Shown piece after piece: positions 1 through 8,782 of a stretch of 64,000 nt of DNA. Positions within the stretch are counted from its first letter, which is position 1, and every line of letters starts with the position of its first letter. The notes under the pieces were generated by a model. It was given only the letters and a program-made list of their open reading frames with translations, was not told the DNA's origin and made no database searches. A program made the position numbers and the translations under genes. Origin of the DNA: Kribbella capetownensis (GTDB lineage Bacteria > Actinomycetota > Actinomycetes > Propionibacteriales > Kribbellaceae); NCBI RefSeq assembly GCF_004331485.1, contig NZ_SJKD01000004.1, forward strand, positions 642,702 to 706,701, read 5' to 3'.

Positions 1-2927
1 AAGACGCCGGCGTAGAGGGGCACGTCCGGGTCCACGATCAACTTGGTGAAGTCGAACTCCCGCTCGACCCCGAGTCCCAGGCACTGCGGACAGGCCGACA
101 CGGGCGACCCGACCAGATGACGCGGCTCGATCGGCACCGCAGTGGTCCCACAGTCGTCGCAGCCCCACGCTGCTTCCGGCTTCGGCGACGTACGGCGTAC
201 TGTGTCGCGGCCGCAGACAAGGCAAGTGCGGACCCCCGCGCGGGCGATGATCACGGCCAGCAGACGGTCGAGGTCGGTTGACCGGCCAACGGTCACCCGG
301 TCGGCGTCCCAGGCGTAGGAGCCCGGCCCGTGCGCGTCGAAGTTCAGGCCGGACGCGTCGATGCCCATGGTCGGGCCCAGGCCGGTCAGTGAGTCGACCG
401 CGGCCTCCGGTCCCTCGCGGACCGACTGGCGCTCATAGACCGACAGGCACTCGAGCAGCCGCCTGGTCGCCTCGGACTCGACGACGTCATGGACCAACGA
501 CGACTTGCCCGAACCCGATACCCCCGTCACGACGGTGAAGCGGCCCTTGGCGAAGTCGACGTCGACACCCTGCAGGTTGTTGGCGCGGGCGCCGCGAACG
601 CGGATGGCATCGCTGGATCGTCGGTCGGTACGCGGCTTGGCGCGAGGCCGCACCCGCGGCTGATTCTCGGCAACGGGCGGCCCGCAGTACTGCAGACGGC
701 CACCATCGGGACCACCGCCCAGGCCCAGCTCGATGCGCCAGTCGGCGGCGGCGATGACATCGGGCTGGTGCTCGACCACGACCACAGTGGAGCCGTTGTC
801 CGTCAGCCGGTCGAGCACCGCGAGCAACCGATCGAGGTCGCCGGGGTGCAGACCCGTCGTGGGCTCGTCGAGCAGCACCAGGTCGCCTGACCGCGCCTTG
901 GCCACCTCGCGAGCCAGCCGCACCCGCTGGGCCTCCCCGCCGGAAAGGCTCGGAGACGGCTGCCCGAGCGTCAGGTAGCCCAACCCGACCTCCTGCAGGG
1001 ATCCCAGGATGCGGGTCACCGACGGGTGGCCGTCGAACATCGCGGCTGCCTCGTCAACACTCAGCGCCAGTACGTCGGCGATCGACCGATCCGCCCAGGT
1101 CGCTTCGAGGACCTCGGGTCGGTACCGCTGGCCGTCGCAGGCCTCGCACGGAACCCAGATCGGTGCCAGATAGCTCATGCCGATCGCCACCGATCCCATC
1201 CCCTCGCAGTCCGGGCAGGCGCCCTCGGCCCGGTTGAAGGTGAAGTCCGATGCGGAGCGTCCGGTCTCGTTCGCGAAGACGTCGCGGATCCGGTCGAGCA
1301 CCTTGCTGTACGTCGCCGGATTCGACCGTGGATTGTTGCCCAGCGGCGCCTGATCCACCGCACGAGCCCGGGTCACCGGCGCGTCGAACGTCGCGCATCC
1401 GACCGGGCCACGCTCGCGCGACGACGCCAGCAACACGTCGTGGGAGAGGGTGGTCTTGCCTGCTCCTGACGGCCCGGTGATCACCGTCAACGACCCGAGC
1501 GGGATCTCGCAGTCGACATCACGGAGGTTGCGCAGGCTCGCCCCGGTGACGCGGATCCGGTCGTCGGACACCCGCCGTCGCGGTCGATCCCGACGACCGC
1601 GGGCGGAGAAGCTGATACCCGACGCGGTGCCGGCCCGCCACAGGTCTGCAGGCGGACCCTGGAACACCAGTTGTCCGCCGGAGCCGCCACCGCCGGGACC
1701 GATCTCTACGACATCGTCGGCCATGGCGACAGCCAGCGGGTCGTGTTCGACCATCAGCACCGGGCCAGGCAGGGTGGCGATGGCGTCGAGCAGTCGACGG
1801 AGATCGCTGTGATGCAACCCGATGGTCGGCTCGTCGAGGACGTGGAGCAGGTCTTCGAGACGCCCCGAGAGCACGACCGCGAGCCGAGTACGTTGCGCCT
1901 CACCGCGCGACAGCGTCGGCATCGATCGGTCGAGGGCGAGGTAGCCAAGGCCCAAGTCCTGCAGCGGACGCAGGCGTCTGACCAACTCCTCGTGGATGCG
2001 TCGCGCGCGCGGTGGGAGCCGCTCGACGAAGTCGAGGACCTCAGTCACCGATCGGCCGATCAATTCCTGGAAGGTGAGGCCGGCGATGCGGTGTGACGAG
2101 GTGTCGTTGTCACTCTTGAACGCCGACGGGGCGAGTGGCCGGACCCAGGCGCCGCAGTGCGGGCAGATCGGCGCACGGAGTACCGGCGTACCGCTGAGCA
2201 ACACCTCGGGTCGGCCCAGCGCGTCGGCCCGCTCCAGAGTGGCCCGGACCTCGGCCGCCGACACACCGGGCCGAAGAGTGGCCACTCGTACGACGATGTC
2301 GTGAGGCTGCGCCGGATCGAGGCGGGGGACACGACTCGCCGAGTACGGGCGTCCGTCGACGGTGAACTGGCCTCGCAGGCCGGCCAGCAGGCGGGCATGA
2401 CTCCCGACCAGCGCTCGTACGATTGCGACGTCGACGTCGAGGCTGTCGTTGCGAGCGAGCAGATCTAGTGCAGCGGTGAGGCGCTCCTCGGCGGAGAGCG
2501 CTCGGACCGGCACGTGGCAGTGCGGGCATTCGACCTCGGCGAACCGTGAGTACAGGATCCGCAGGAACGGATGCAGACCGACCGACGTCGCGACGGTCGA
2601 GGCCGGGTTCCGGTTGAGGACATTCTGGGCAACCGCCACCGCCGGGCCAAGACCCTCGATCCGGCGGACTCTCGCAGCGGGAATCCGCGCTTTGTTCCCA
2701 CCGAGCGCCAACGACTCGATGAACCGGCGATGCGCTTCGGCGTACACCACGTCGAATGCCAACGACGACTTACCCGACCCCGACACGCCGACGACCGCGG
2801 TCAGCCCCGGCCCGAACGACACATCGACCTCGCGCAAATTGTGCTCAGCCGCGCCCTGTACATCGAGGACCCGCCTCCGCACCCGAGCACGCCCGGCCGC
2901 ACCGTCTCCCACGATTCGGCCATCCAC
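1..2927 (-). CDS. UvrA-like ABC ATPase, tandem-duplicated, partial (C-terminus outside window)
   Basis: UvrA-family ATPase without membrane segments, as in excision repair or drug-resistance UvrA-like proteins. The frame is open from a GTG at 2927 (GCGAGG eight bases upstream) to the window edge, about 975 residues. Three P-loops lie in the same frame: GVSGSGKSS near residue 47, GPSGAGKTT near 488 and GVSGSGKSS near 805. Signatures LSRGEAQR (about 337) and LSGGEAQR (about 660) close the first two cassettes. Zinc-type CxxC pairs occur in each part (CPHC, CPDC, CLVC/CDDC, CPQC). A normal UvrA has two cassettes, so the third means a tandem-duplicated protein whose last half is cut off. It begins 23 bases after the hydrolase stop and is probably the last gene of the selA operon. 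A role in canonical nucleotide excision repair is not shown. Confidence 0.85.
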   Translation of the reverse strand, partial: MDGRIVGDGAAGRARVRRRVLDVQGAAEHNLREVDVSFGPGLTAVVGVSGSGKSSLAFDVVYAEAHRRFIESLALGGNKARIPAARVRRIEGLGPAVAVAQNVLNRNPASTVATSVGLHPFLRILYSRFAEVECPHCHVPVRALSAEERLTAALDLLARNDSLDVDVAIVRALVGSHARLLAGLRGQFTVDGRPYSASRVPRLDPAQPHDIVVRVATLRPGVSAAEVRATLERADALGRPEVLLSGTPVLRAPICPHCGAWVRPLAPSAFKSDNDTSSHRIAGLTFQELIGRSVTEVLDFVERLPPRARRIHEELVRRLRPLQDLGLGYLALDRSMPTLSRGEAQRTRLAVVLSGRLEDLLHVLDEPTIGLHHSDLRRLLDAIATLPGPVLMVEHDPLAVAMADDVVEIGPGGGGSGGQLVFQGPPADLWRAGTASGISFSARGRRDRPRRRVSDDRIRVTGASLRNLRDVDCEIPLGSLTVITGPSGAGKTTLSHDVLLASSRERGPVGCATFDAPVTRARAVDQAPLGNNPRSNPATYSKVLDRIRDVFANETGRSASDFTFNRAEGACPDCEGMGSVAIGMSYLAPIWVPCEACDGQRYRPEVLEATWADRSIADVLALSVDEAAAMFDGHPSVTRILGSLQEVGLGYLTLGQPSPSLSGGEAQRVRLAREVAKARSGDLVLLDEPTTGLHPGDLDRLLAVLDRLTDNGSTVVVVEHQPDVIAAADWRIELGLGGGPDGGRLQYCGPPVAENQPRVRPRAKPRTDRRSSDAIRVRGARANNLQGVDVDFAKGRFTVVTGVSGSGKSSLVHDVVESEATRRLLECLSVYERQSVREGPEAAVDSLTGLGPTMGIDASGLNFDAHGPGSYAWDADRVTVGRSTDLDRLLAVIIARAGVRTCLVCGRDTVRRTSPKPEAAWGCDDCGTTAVPIEPRHLVGSPVSACPQCLGLGVEREFDFTKLIVDPDVPLYAGV

Positions 2928-2950
2928 CCCGCCATCCTCGCAGCTCCCGG

Positions 2951-3841
2951 TCAGCGTTCACCTGTCTTGCGGCCGTCGGCCTGTGCCAGAGCAGCGACGG
3001 CGGCGGCGATCTCGTCCGGAAAGTCTTCCTGGAGGAAATGCTTTCCGGGCACACTCGGGATGTGGTCGAGCCGCGCGGCGAGGCGCGCCTGCACGCCATA
3101 GGTGCGCAGCGGGAGGGCAGGATCTTTGCTGCCCCACAACAGTCCCACCGGATACGCGCCGGAGCCGACAACGGTCTCGTACCGGCGCCTCTTCTCGGTG
3201 GTTCGCTCGAACGAGCGCATGATCCGCAGGAACGCGCGGCCCGAATCGTCGCCCAGAAGGAGGCGCAGATGCGCGTCGAGCTCGGCGGCCGGCACGCTCG
3301 GACCGACGCCGATCGTCCGCATCAGCGTACGGAACACCACCGGTACCCCTGCTGCCGTGAGCCAGGCCCGCCCGAGGGAACGATGTGCGAAGGGTTCCAT
3401 CACCCAGGGCCGACGAAAGGTGTCGACGGCAACGACGGTGTTGAGCAGCAGCAAGGAGCGGACCCGGTCAGGTGCCGCAGCTGCGATCTCGAAACCGACC
3501 GGCCCGCCGATGTCATGGACCACGAGGTGTACCCGGTCCATCCCGAGCGCGTCGAGCGCCGCCGTCGCCCATCGCCCCAGGCCGGTCCAGGAATAGTCGA
3601 AGTCGTCCGGCCGGGCAGCCAGTCCGAGACCAGGAAGGTCGAAGGCGATCCCGCGCAATCCGCGGCGCGCAAGCTCGGGCAGGACCGCACGATAGACGAA
3701 GGACGAAGCCGGTACGCCGTGCAGACAGACGACCGGTTCCGCGTCGGAGCGGCCCTCATCCAGCACGAAGCTCCGCACCCCAGCCGCAGTGAACTCCCGC
3801 CCGCGGCCGCGGTGAGCGGCCAGCACCTCGTCCACGCTCAC
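2951..3841 (-). CDS. alpha/beta hydrolase, haloalkane dehalogenase/epoxide hydrolase-like
   Basis: A 296-residue alpha/beta hydrolase with no signal peptide. VVCLHGVPASSF near residue 45 gives the oxyanion HG motif. VHDIGGPVG puts Asp at the nucleophile position, as in haloalkane dehalogenases and epoxide hydrolases rather than serine esterases. The late catalytic His is in PGKHFLQED. The GTG start at 3841 overlaps the rhodanese stop as GTGA, so translation is probably coupled and the gene belongs to the sel operon. The substrate cannot be read from the sequence. The annotation would also fit a proline iminopeptidase-like hydrolase, but the Asp nucleophile argues against it. Confidence 0.85.
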   Translation of the reverse strand: MSVDEVLAAHRGRGREFTAAGVRSFVLDEGRSDAEPVVCLHGVPASSFVYRAVLPELARRGLRGIAFDLPGLGLAARPDDFDYSWTGLGRWATAALDALGMDRVHLVVHDIGGPVGFEIAAAAPDRVRSLLLLNTVVAVDTFRRPWVMEPFAHRSLGRAWLTAAGVPVVFRTLMRTIGVGPSVPAAELDAHLRLLLGDDSGRAFLRIMRSFERTTEKRRRYETVVGSGAYPVGLLWGSKDPALPLRTYGVQARLAARLDHIPSVPGKHFLQEDFPDEIAAAVAALAQADGRKTGER

Positions 3842-4320
3842 ACAATGACGATACGGCTGAGTGGGCAGGATCTGGCACTGAACGGCATCGCACCGTCGGA
3901 CGGGCCTTCGCCGGGGCCGCGAGGTCGCCGCGGTGTGGCGGGTTGGAGGACCGGCAGGCCGGCCGCGAGCCAGGCGTCGAAGCCGCCGATCATGTCGGTG
4001 CTGCGCACAAGACCGATCTGGCACAGTGAGTGCGCGGCGAGGCTCGACGAGAAGCCGCTCTGGCAGGTGATGATCCAGCGAATGTCCTGGTCGATCGCCT
4101 CCGGGATCCGCCCGTCGCTGCGCGGATCCAGGCGCCACTCCAAGTGGTTGCGTTCGACAACGATTCCACCCGGCAGCTCGCCGTTGCGACGCCGCTGAGA
4201 CTCCGGCCGGATGTCGACGAGAAAAGTCATCGGCTCGGATGCTGCCGCCGCAGCCGCGGCAGGTTCCAGCCTGCTCAGGTCGGCCTGGACGCGGGCCAGC
4301 GTCTCGTCGATGCCCATCAT
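3838..4320 (-). CDS. rhodanese-like domain protein
   Basis: A 160-residue single-domain rhodanese. The active-site loop CQSGFSS near residue 86 has the catalytic Cys and fits the CxxGxxS pattern; FLVDIRPESQR near residue 33 is the usual first domain motif, and GGFDAWLAAGLPV is the typical end of the fold. About 35 extra residues follow. Its ATG overlaps the selB stop (ATGA) and its own stop overlaps the next start (GTGA), so it sits inside the sel operon. Rhodaneses carry persulfide and can carry perselenide sulfur-bound selenium, so delivery of selenium or sulfur is a reasonable inference from context, but not shown. General thiosulfate or cyanide detoxification is the alternative. Confidence 0.88.
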   Translation of the reverse strand: MMGIDETLARVQADLSRLEPAAAAAAASEPMTFLVDIRPESQRRRNGELPGGIVVERNHLEWRLDPRSDGRIPEAIDQDIRWIITCQSGFSSSLAAHSLCQIGLVRSTDMIGGFDAWLAAGLPVLQPATPRRPRGPGEGPSDGAMPFSARSCPLSRIVIV

Positions 4321-6098
4321 CTCGCTCCCGCGGGCCGATCCGTTGGGGATCGGTCGGCGACAAGGCGATGTACCTCGTCGACGCGGCGGGTCAGGTTCGC
4401 GCGGTCGAGGAGCTCGAGGAGCGGCACGGCGACGCGGCGAGTCGTCGCGAGCGCCGATCGTGCGTCGCTGACAGTGAACGGCTGGGGGAGTTCGGCGAGT
4501 CGCTGGACGGCGAGGTCGACGGACTCCGGGGTGAGGTAGACGCCGTCGCCGATCGGGAGGAGTGATCCAATCCGGACGGCGGCAGCGAGCCTCGCCGGGG
4601 TCAGGCCGAGGGCCGCGAGCCGTCCGGCATCGGGTGCGGCAAACGGGGACTTCGCCAGGTCGTCGCGGAGCGTCTCGACCGCCGCGGCCACATCCGGGGG
4701 AAGAGCGTCTCGGTTCGCGGCCGGCAACACCCGTCCGCCGTTGGCGACGAGGGGCGGTGTCACCAGAGCCTCGACGAGCCGGCGGTCGGGCAGGCCGAGC
4801 AACTGGCGGGCGGCCTCGACCGGCAGACCGGGTTCCAGCGGGTGGGCGGTCAGATAGGACTCGACCTCGGTGGCAAGCCGTGTCCTCAGCAGGTCGCGAT
4901 ACGCGGGGTCGAGCAGCCAATCGCCTGCAACCGGAGCGATTCCGGATGGTGCCGGGCACCCCATCCGGCGTAGGTCGGCAACGGTGACGAGGTGCCTTCG
5001 GCGCAACTCAGAGACTGCGTCCGGTTGTCCGGTCATCGCTGTCAGCTCGGCACGCCGCAGCGCACCGGATCCACGGCGAACAAGATCCGGAGGTCGTACG
5101 TCGAGCACGGTGGCGCCGATGATTCGCCTGCTGCCCGGGTCGCGCAGGAGCAGCCGGTCCCCGATCCGCAGCGGTAGTGGCGTCCCGAGAGTCAACCGGG
5201 CGAGGTCCGCGTCGAACGGTCGCACCCGTGCAGGTACAGCCGCTGAGCCGACGTGAACGAGGACCTGAGGTGGTAGCGGCCCGGAGGACCGCACGTCGAG
5301 CGCGGTGGTCGTGTCCCAGGCGTCCGGTGTGAGCAGCGCGCTGCCACGTCGTACCTGACTCACGGGCAGGTGCCGCAAGTTGACCGCGACCCGAGCCACG
5401 GCATGCACCGAGAACGCGGCCGCCTTCAGCGACTCGACGCCGCGGACACGCACGGCGTGCTCCCCGGGCGCGATCCTGAAGCTGTCGCCCGTCGAGATCG
5501 CTCCTGCAGTCAGGGTGCCGGTCACCACGGTGCCGGCACCGCGGATCGTGAAGGCGCGGTCCACCCAGAGCCGCACCGCACTGTCCGGCTCGGGCGGCGG
5601 CAGGGTCGCGACCAGCCGCGACAGCGCGGCCCGGAGGTCGTCCATGCCGGTCCCAGTCGTGGCGCTGACGCACACCGACTCGATCCCGCCCAGCGACGTC
5701 ATGGCGAGCTGGCGACGAGCGCCGACCAATGCCGATGCGGGCTCGGCGAGGTCGCAGCGACTGATCACCAGGATCCCCTGGCGGACGCCGAGAGCGTCGA
5801 GTGCGGTGAGGTGTTCGGCGGACTGTGGCATCCAGCCTTCGTCCGCGGCGACGACGAACATGACGGCCGGAGCAGGCCCGATGCCGGCGAGCATGTTGCC
5901 GATGAATCGCTCATGGCCGGGTACGTCGACGAACGCGACAGTTGCCCCAGGCCCCAGAGTCGTCCAGGCGAAGCCAAGATCGATGGTCATGCCGCGCCGG
6001 CGCTCCTCGGCCCACCGGTCGGGCTCCATCCCCGTCAGCGCGCGGAGCAGGGTCGACTTGCCGTGGTCGACATGTCCGGCGGTCGCGATGACGTGCAT
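4317..6098 (-). CDS. selB: selenocysteine-specific elongation factor SelB
   Basis: SelB is the dedicated GTPase that brings Sec-tRNA(Sec) to UGA codons marked by a SECIS hairpin. The 593-residue protein starts MHVIATAGHVDHGKSTL, with the G1 loop GHVDHGKS. DVPGHERF (G3) and a G4-like SRCD follow, then two beta-barrel domains. The C-terminal part reads as the winged-helix array that binds the mRNA hairpin. Length is close to the 614 residues of the E. coli protein. ATG at 6098 lies one base after the selA stop, and its stop overlaps the rhodanese start as ATGA. The ATG was preferred to longer openings because the GTPase domain begins there. Confidence 0.96.
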   Translation of the reverse strand: MHVIATAGHVDHGKSTLLRALTGMEPDRWAEERRRGMTIDLGFAWTTLGPGATVAFVDVPGHERFIGNMLAGIGPAPAVMFVVAADEGWMPQSAEHLTALDALGVRQGILVISRCDLAEPASALVGARRQLAMTSLGGIESVCVSATTGTGMDDLRAALSRLVATLPPPEPDSAVRLWVDRAFTIRGAGTVVTGTLTAGAISTGDSFRIAPGEHAVRVRGVESLKAAAFSVHAVARVAVNLRHLPVSQVRRGSALLTPDAWDTTTALDVRSSGPLPPQVLVHVGSAAVPARVRPFDADLARLTLGTPLPLRIGDRLLLRDPGSRRIIGATVLDVRPPDLVRRGSGALRRAELTAMTGQPDAVSELRRRHLVTVADLRRMGCPAPSGIAPVAGDWLLDPAYRDLLRTRLATEVESYLTAHPLEPGLPVEAARQLLGLPDRRLVEALVTPPLVANGGRVLPAANRDALPPDVAAAVETLRDDLAKSPFAAPDAGRLAALGLTPARLAAAVRIGSLLPIGDGVYLTPESVDLAVQRLAELPQPFTVSDARSALATTRRVAVPLLELLDRANLTRRVDEVHRLVADRSPTDRPAGAR

Positions 6099-6099
6099 G

Positions 6100-7398
6100 T
6101 CATACCTGTCCGGCGACGCGGACGATCGCGTCGTACAACACGTGATCCAGCTCGGGTGGGACGCTGCGCAGGTCGAGCAGGAGTCGACCGGCGTGCATTC
6201 GTCCGACGACGGCCGGGTCGTTGGCGCGGAGTGCCTCGGCGTACGCGGCCGGCAGGCTGAGCGCCGTACTGGCCAGAACCAGTCCTGGCGCGCCGCCACC
6301 CCCGGTACTGGCCTGGCTCGGCACCGGTTGCACGTCGACGTCGAGCGATGTCAGCAGGGCAAGCATTGACGTGGCGCGCGCCTGCAGTTCCTCGGCGGTC
6401 GCGTGCAGCATCCGCGAGGTCGGTGGGGTCGGTCCGCGCAGGGTGGCTTCCAGCGCGGCGAGGGTGAGCTTGTCGACGCGCATGGCCCGGGCGAGCGGAT
6501 GGCGACGCAGCCGCTCGACGTACGCGCGATCGCCGAGAAGGAGGCCGCATTGCGGTCCGCCGAGTAGCTTGTCGCCGCTGGCGGTGACCAGGGTGGCTCC
6601 GTCGGCGAGCGTCGTCGTGGCGTCGGGCTCGCCGGGCAGCGACGGGTCGGGGGAGAGCAGCCCGGAGCCGATGTCGACCACGAGGGGTGCGTCCAGGGCG
6701 GCGAGGTCCCGCACCGAGACCTCGGCGGTGAACCCGGTCACCACGAAATTCGACGGGTGCACCTTCAACACGAAACCGGTCCGCGGTCCGAGAGCCTCGG
6801 CGTAGTCACGCAGCGTGGTGCGGTTGGTGGTTCCGACCTCGCGCAGGCGCGCGCCGGTGGACGTCAGCAAGTCGGGGATGCGGAACCCGTCGCCGATCTC
6901 CACCATTTCTCCCCGGCTCAGCACGATCTCCCGGCCCGCCGCCAGCGCGGTCGCGGCGAGCGCCAGCGCGGCGGCGTTGTTGTTCACCACGTGCGCTGCC
7001 TCGGCCGCGGGCACGGCCGCGAGAAGAGCGTCCAGAAGTTGCCGTCCGCGCCGAGCCCGCCGGCCGGTGTCCAGGTCGAACTCGACGTCCACGCATCCCG
7101 CTGCCGTCACCACCGCGTCGATGGCGGCCGGAGACAGCGGCGCCCGGCCGAGGTTGGTGTGCAGCAGCACCCCGGTCGCATTCACGACGGGGCGCACTCC
7201 GCAGGCGCGCGGCGGCAGCGCAGCCACGACCGCGTCCGGCACCTGCTCGGGGGTGATCTCACCCCGGCGCGCGCGGTCCTGGACGTCGGTGACCACCTGC
7301 CTGACCAGTGCCCGCCCCAGCCGGTCCTGCGCGTCGACGAGCCTCGGGTCCGCAAGCAGACCGTCGACTCGTGGGATCCTGCGCCGTACGTCGGTCAC
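6100..7398 (-). CDS. selA: L-seryl-tRNA(Sec) selenium transferase SelA
   Basis: SelA converts Ser-tRNA(Sec) to Sec-tRNA(Sec) using selenophosphate and PLP. The 432-residue product has the full fold: NATGVLLHTNLGRAPL near residue 87, the GEMVEIG and EVGTTNRT blocks, and the PLP lysine in SGDKLLGGPQCG near residue 275. GTG at 7398 starts VTDVRRRIPRVDGLL, which matches the family N-terminus; a longer opening would run through the tRNA gene. The ribosome-binding site is weak (GAGAA). The gene lies about 50 bases downstream of tRNA-Sec and just upstream of selB, so tRNA and mRNA may be cotranscribed. Confidence 0.96.
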   Translation of the reverse strand: MTDVRRRIPRVDGLLADPRLVDAQDRLGRALVRQVVTDVQDRARRGEITPEQVPDAVVAALPPRACGVRPVVNATGVLLHTNLGRAPLSPAAIDAVVTAAGCVDVEFDLDTGRRARRGRQLLDALLAAVPAAEAAHVVNNNAAALALAATALAAGREIVLSRGEMVEIGDGFRIPDLLTSTGARLREVGTTNRTTLRDYAEALGPRTGFVLKVHPSNFVVTGFTAEVSVRDLAALDAPLVVDIGSGLLSPDPSLPGEPDATTTLADGATLVTASGDKLLGGPQCGLLLGDRAYVERLRRHPLARAMRVDKLTLAALEATLRGPTPPTSRMLHATAEELQARATSMLALLTSLDVDVQPVPSQASTGGGGAPGLVLASTALSLPAAYAEALRANDPAVVGRMHAGRLLLDLRSVPPELDHVLYDAIVRVAGQV

Positions 7399-7449
7399 TT
7401 CTCGACGGTACGGCGACCGGCCCGATTCGTCATCGGCTTCGCGACGAGG

Positions 7450-7546
7450 TGGCGGAGGCGGACGGGAATCGAACCCGCCGGACCGAGATCCTCGGTCCCG
7501 AACGGCTTTGAAGACCGCGGGGGCCACCAGACACCCTGACGCCTCC
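7450..7546 (-). tRNA. selC: tRNA-Sec (anticodon UCA), CCA encoded
   Basis: Read leftward, GGAGGCG opens the acceptor and CGCCTCC closes it, followed by discriminator G and an encoded CCA (7450-7452). The anticodon loop is CTTCAAA, giving UCA, which reads UGA. The long variable arm, GGACCGAG-GAT-CTCGGTCC, has an eight-pair stem, and the T loop is TTCGATT. These features together are diagnostic for tRNA-Sec. With the standard 8+5 folding, acceptor pair 8 would be U-C; a 7+6 folding with one G-U pair restores the 13 stacked pairs. It lies between divergent selD and selA. Confidence 0.95.
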
Positions 7547-7553
7547 GTTCGAC

Positions 7554-7559
7554 AGCATA
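7554..7559 (-). promoter_or_regulatory. candidate -10 element of the tRNA-Sec/selA transcript
   Basis: TATGCT on the minus strand ends seven bases before the mature tRNA 5' end at 7546. No good -35 hexamer is visible at the right distance, so this rests on position and the -10 match only. Confidence 0.3.
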
Positions 7560-7614
7560 GGACTGACCCGAATCGGCGAGCGAGGGCTCGCGCGAAACCA
7601 CCGACGCGTCAGCC

Positions 7615-7644
7615 TTCAACCCCGGAGCAGCACGGCTCTACGCT
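7615..7644 (+). promoter_or_regulatory. candidate selD promoter
   Basis: TTCAAC (7615-7620) and TACGCT (7639-7644) are separated by 18 bases and lie about 40 bases before the selD ATG. This is a plausible housekeeping-sigma promoter by hexamer match only. Confidence 0.35.
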
Positions 7645-7680
7645 GTGCGTAACTGGTTCTGCCAGTGGGGAGGGTGCGAT

Positions 7681-8682
7681 ATGAGTACCGAGACGGGCAC
7701 CTATCGGCTGACTCAGTACGCTCACGGCGGCGGTTGCGCCTGCAAGATTCCGCCCGGCGAACTGGAGTCGGTCCTCGCCGGCCTGCTCGGCGGCCCGGTG
7801 GACGACGACCTGCTGGTCGGGCTCGAGACGGGCGACGATGCCGCCGTCGTGCGGCTGAGTGCTGACCTGGCCGTCGTCGCCACCGCCGACTTCTTCACTC
7901 CGGTGGTCGATGACCCGTACGACTGGGGCCGGATCGCAGTCGCCAATGCTTTGTCGGACGTCTACGCCATGGGCGGGCGCCCGCTGGTCGGAGTGAACCT
8001 GCTGGCTTGGCCGCGGGACGTGCTCCCGTTCGAGCTCGCCAAGGAGGTGCTGCGCGGCGGCCTCGACGTTGCCCGCGAGGCGCATTGTCACGTCGGGGGC
8101 GGGCACAGCATCGACGACGCCGAGCCCAAGTACGGGATGGCGGTCACCGGCGTCGTGGATCCGGACCGGCTGCTGCGCAACGACGCAGGAGTGGCGGGGG
8201 ATCCGCTGTCGCTGAGCAAGCGACTTGGGTTGGGAGTGCTCAACAATCGGCACAAGCAGACCGGCGAGGTGTTCCCCGACGCGATCGCGGCGATGACAGC
8301 GCTCAACCAGGTCGCATCTCAGGCCGCGCTGGCCGCCGGCGCTCGCTGCGCGACCGACATCACCGGCTTCGGCCTGCTCGGCCATGTCGCCAAGCTCGCC
8401 CGGGCCAGTGGCGTGACCGCGGTGATCGACGCTCCGGCCGTGCCATATCTGGACGGCGCGCGCGAGTCCGCCACCGCCGGCTACGTCAGCGGCGGCACCC
8501 GCCGCAATCTCGCCTGGGTCCGGCCGCGTACCGACTTCGGATCACTACCCGAGGTTGAGCAACTACTGCTCGCTGACGCGCAGACGTCGGGTGGCCTGCT
8601 CGTCGCCGCCGAGCTTCCAGGCTGCCCGGTCATCGGCGAGCTGGTCGAGCGGGCGGCGTACGACGTGGTGGTGCGTGGCTGA
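7681..8682 (+). CDS. selD: selenide, water dikinase SelD (selenophosphate synthase)
   Basis: SelD makes selenophosphate, the selenium donor for SelA, from selenide and ATP. The 333-residue protein has the glycine-rich loop HGGGCACKIPP near residue 18, with Cys at the position that is Sec in some SelDs, followed by the essential Lys. ETGDDAAV is the first ATP/Mg block, and GGHSIDDAEPKYG and TDITGFGLLGH are later family motifs. ATG at 7681 follows GGGAGGG at good spacing and was preferred to an upstream start. It is divergent from tRNA-Sec/selAB. The next gene on the strand, about 100 bases on, has an in-frame UGA. Confidence 0.97.
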   Translation: MSTETGTYRLTQYAHGGGCACKIPPGELESVLAGLLGGPVDDDLLVGLETGDDAAVVRLSADLAVVATADFFTPVVDDPYDWGRIAVANALSDVYAMGGRPLVGVNLLAWPRDVLPFELAKEVLRGGLDVAREAHCHVGGGHSIDDAEPKYGMAVTGVVDPDRLLRNDAGVAGDPLSLSKRLGLGVLNNRHKQTGEVFPDAIAAMTALNQVASQAALAAGARCATDITGFGLLGHVAKLARASGVTAVIDAPAVPYLDGARESATAGYVSGGTRRNLAWVRPRTDFGSLPEVEQLLLADAQTSGGLLVAAELPGCPVIGELVERAAYDVVVRG

Positions 8683-8782
8683 GCGGCTACCCCCTGCGCA
8701 CGCCATATTCCGAGGTCGTCGACGCTGTGGCGCGGGGCCAGGTCCGGGCGTATGGTCGAAAATGGTGGAGGGGGTGGCTGGG

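Noticed and set aside
2756..4198. 480-codon plus-strand open frame over the hydrolase and UvrA-like genes
   Set aside because: No domain, and it crosses two well-supported minus-strand genes.
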